Positions 62,461 to 64,000 of a stretch of DNA of 64,000 bases are shown here, piece by piece; within the stretch, counting starts at the first letter, position 1; each line of letters begins with the position of its first letter. The stretch lies in NCBI RefSeq assembly GCF_002968635.1, contig NZ_PVBN01000006.1:124001-188000 (forward strand). The letters are read 5' to 3'. The translations under genes were made by a program, and so were the position numbers. Origin of the DNA: Neorhizobium alkalisoli (GTDB taxonomy: Bacteria > Pseudomonadota > Alphaproteobacteria > Rhizobiales > Rhizobiaceae). Below the pieces are notes generated by a model that worked only from the letters and a program-made list of their open reading frames with translations, had not been told where the DNA came from and made no database searches.

Positions 62461-63225
62461 ATGCGGCTTTACGGAAGACTGGTTTCCGCCTGGCTTGTCG
62501 CGCTCGCCCTTTCATCCTGCAACACGACGGAAGCATTGACGCCGCAGGCCGAGGTCGGGGGCGCAAATGGGCGGACATCGACGCCGGTGACCCAGGGGGA
62601 CACCGACCGCATGGCTCGATCTTCGCAGCCGGAGACCATCAACAGCGGAGCCGGCGGCGCATATCGATCCGGACCTCAGAATACACTGGAAGCGCAGGCA
62701 CGCGCGCTGGAATCCGGAAACGCTGCTTCACCCGCATCCTCAGGCCCTCCTCCGCAATGGCAGGATCAGGGCGCGCAACCACCCCAGACACAGCAATCCG
62801 CAGCGACGGGGCAGCCGCTTCCGCAACAGGGCGCATCGCTCCCCTCATCCGGTCAGTCCGCCGGAACGATCCGCTTCCTGCCGATCATCGGCGCACCGGT
62901 GCAGGCGGTCACACCGCTGTCGCGCCAGCTGGGCGCCCAGGCGCGCGCCGGCGGGCTGACGATACGACCGTCCGGTGATGCGAGCACTGAACACATCCTG
63001 AAAGGCTATTTCTCCGCTTTCGCCGATAGCGGCAAAGTGACGATCGTCTACGTGTGGGACATTCTCGACGGCTCCGGTGCGCGCCTGCACCGCATGCAGG
63101 GACAGGAGACCATCGCGGCAAAGGGCTCGGATCCGTGGGCCGCGGTTCCAGCCTCCACAATGGAGGCGATCGCCGCAAAAACCATTCAGGACTACCTGAG
63201 CTGGCGCCAGTTGCGGAGCGGATAG
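62461..63225 (+). CDS. Predicted lipoprotein of unknown function
   Basis: 254 aa. Type II signal peptide with lipobox LSSC (MRLYGRLVSAWLVALALSSC, lipidated Cys20). The middle (about 25-135) is low-complexity and Gln/Pro/Ser/Gly-rich. A folded C-terminal domain (about 138-254) contains IRFLPIIGAPVQAVTPLSRQLGAQARAGGLTIRPSGDASTEHILKGYFSAF and WAAVPASTMEAIAAKTIQDYLSWR. I do not recognise a family with confidence. It is anchored at the outer or inner membrane facing the periplasm, and lies 82 bases after the M24 gene. Confidence 0.85.
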   Translation: MRLYGRLVSAWLVALALSSCNTTEALTPQAEVGGANGRTSTPVTQGDTDRMARSSQPETINSGAGGAYRSGPQNTLEAQARALESGNAASPASSGPPPQWQDQGAQPPQTQQSAATGQPLPQQGASLPSSGQSAGTIRFLPIIGAPVQAVTPLSRQLGAQARAGGLTIRPSGDASTEHILKGYFSAFADSGKVTIVYVWDILDGSGARLHRMQGQETIAAKGSDPWAAVPASTMEAIAAKTIQDYLSWRQLRSG

Positions 63226-63354
63226 CTGGCGCGCCCAAAAAGACACTGGTCATGGTTTCTTCACAAAAATCCATGGTGAGGCGCAAAACGCTATTGCATT
63301 CGAAGGCGGCGGCGGTAAAAGGCCCGCATCCAGCTTCAAAATAGGCGGACCGCA

Positions 63355-64000
63355 ATGAAGGTTTTCGCAGGCAATTCGAACCGGCATCTTGCCGACGCGA
63401 TCTGCAGCTATCTCAATGTACCAGTCGGAAAAGCCAGCGTAAGGCGGTTCGCAGACCAGGAAATCTTCGTTGAAATTCAGGAAAATGTGCGCGGGGAAGA
63501 CGTTTTCGTCATTCAGTCGACGTCCTTTCCGACCAATGACAACCTGATGGAACTCCTGATCATGATCGATGCGTTCCGGCGGTCCTCCGCCCGGCGCATT
63601 ACGGCAGTGCTTCCTTATTTCGGCTACGCACGCCAGGATCGCAAGGCAGGCCCGCGCACACCGATTTCGGCAAAGCTCGTCGCCAACCTGATCACCGAGG
63701 CCGGTGCGGATCGCGTGTTGACGCTTGATCTGCATGCCGGCCAGATCCAGGGCTTTTTCGATATCCCGACCGACAATCTCTATGCGGTGCCGATCCTCGC
63801 CCGCGACGTGAAAGAACATTACGACCTCAACAACGTCATGGTCGTTTCGCCTGATGTCGGCGGCGTTGTCCGCGCTAGGTCGCTTGCCAAACGGATCGAC
63901 TGTCAGCTCGCCATCGTCGACAAGCGCCGCGAGCGAGCAGGCGAATCCGAAGTCATGAACGTCATCGGCGATGTCGACGGCAAGGACTGCCTTCTGATCG
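63355..64000 (+). CDS. prs: Ribose-phosphate pyrophosphokinase Prs (3' partial)
   Basis: Makes PRPP from ribose 5-phosphate and ATP for nucleotide, His and Trp synthesis. About 215 residues are visible before the window ends. It begins [48 protein letters not shown], the Mg/ATP site [26 protein letters not shown], the PRPP-synthase signature [20 protein letters not shown] and the flexible-loop region [16 protein letters not shown] are all visible. The gene is open at base 64000. ATG at 63355; a weak GGCGGACCGCA precedes it. Confidence 0.96.
   Translation, partial: MKVFAGNSNRHLADAICSYLNVPVGKASVRRFADQEIFVEIQENVRGEDVFVIQSTSFPTNDNLMELLIMIDAFRRSSARRITAVLPYFGYARQDRKAGPRTPISAKLVANLITEAGADRVLTLDLHAGQIQGFFDIPTDNLYAVPILARDVKEHYDLNNVMVVSPDVGGVVRARSLAKRIDCQLAIVDKRRERAGESEVMNVIGDVDGKDCLLI

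Overview
The window is a stretch of alphaproteobacterial chromosome, almost certainly Rhizobiaceae (Rhizobium / Agrobacterium / Ensifer group). The evidence is gene content and order. rpoD lies downstream of dnaG and a yqeY-type gene. carA and carB are unlinked. The run greA - lpsB >< lpsE - lpsD - (GT2) - lpsC - lrp <> trxB - lsrB/vtlR - two AbcR small RNAs - ArsR matches the known Sinorhizobium/Agrobacterium LPS-core and LsrB neighbourhood. The DNA is GC-rich and densely coding. I see no rRNA, tRNA, CRISPR array, insertion sequence, prophage or integrase. Both ends are cut: an SMR transporter lacks its start at base 1 and prs lacks its end at base 64000.

Layout. 1-6 kb: SMR transporter, rpoD, a GFA-family gene, dnaG and yqeY (information processing). 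6-8 kb: carA and a monooxygenase-fold protein. 8-19 kb: an accessory zone with MATE and two MFS transporters, LysR/aldo-keto reductase, PEBP-like, DUF2938, SRPBCC, a YpfJ-type zinc protease, DUF2306, a membrane-bound LytTR regulator and a PAP2 phosphatase. 19.6-23.1 kb: carB. 23.2-26.3 kb: a 37-residue membrane peptide and a radical-SAM / DUF4130-UdgX pair behind a textbook alphaproteobacterial LexA box. 26.5-36.7 kb: greA, the LPS-core cluster, lrp, trxB, lsrB, the tandem sRNAs, ArsR and an Old Yellow Enzyme. 36.7-45.3 kb: mixed metabolism and transport (a frameshifted membrane gene, SDR, LysR, Ca2+/H+ antiporter, MetE-like, aldose dehydrogenase, aatA). 45.5-48.9 kb: degenerate EAL protein, cold-shock protein, MBL hydrolase, SH3/DUF1236 protein. 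49-54 kb: MarR - response regulator - histidine kinase - DUF1349, and csaA / proC / ybjN. 54.5-57.8 kb: a LysR-controlled redox cassette. 57.9-64 kb: ubiK and the operon-like run lgt - NDUFAF7-type methyltransferase - pgeF - M24 homologue - lipoprotein - prs.

The strongest leads are: (1) the SOS-type operator overlapping the -10 of the radical-SAM/UdgX operon, an uncharacterised DNA-damage module whose mRNA may be leaderless; (2) the LsrB/VtlR-AbcR regulatory island with direct repeats in front of the first sRNA, plus repeats and a folded leader between lrp and trxB; (3) an intrinsic-terminator-like hairpin in the greA leader with no upstream gene to terminate, which suggests attenuation or a GraL-like short RNA; (4) several unlisted small ORFs; (5) two genes with single-base frameshifts at short homopolymers, one of which drives translation through its own terminator.

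Gene calls rest on reading protein motifs and neighbourhoods. No database search was run, and sites such as promoters and operators are pattern-based inferences.
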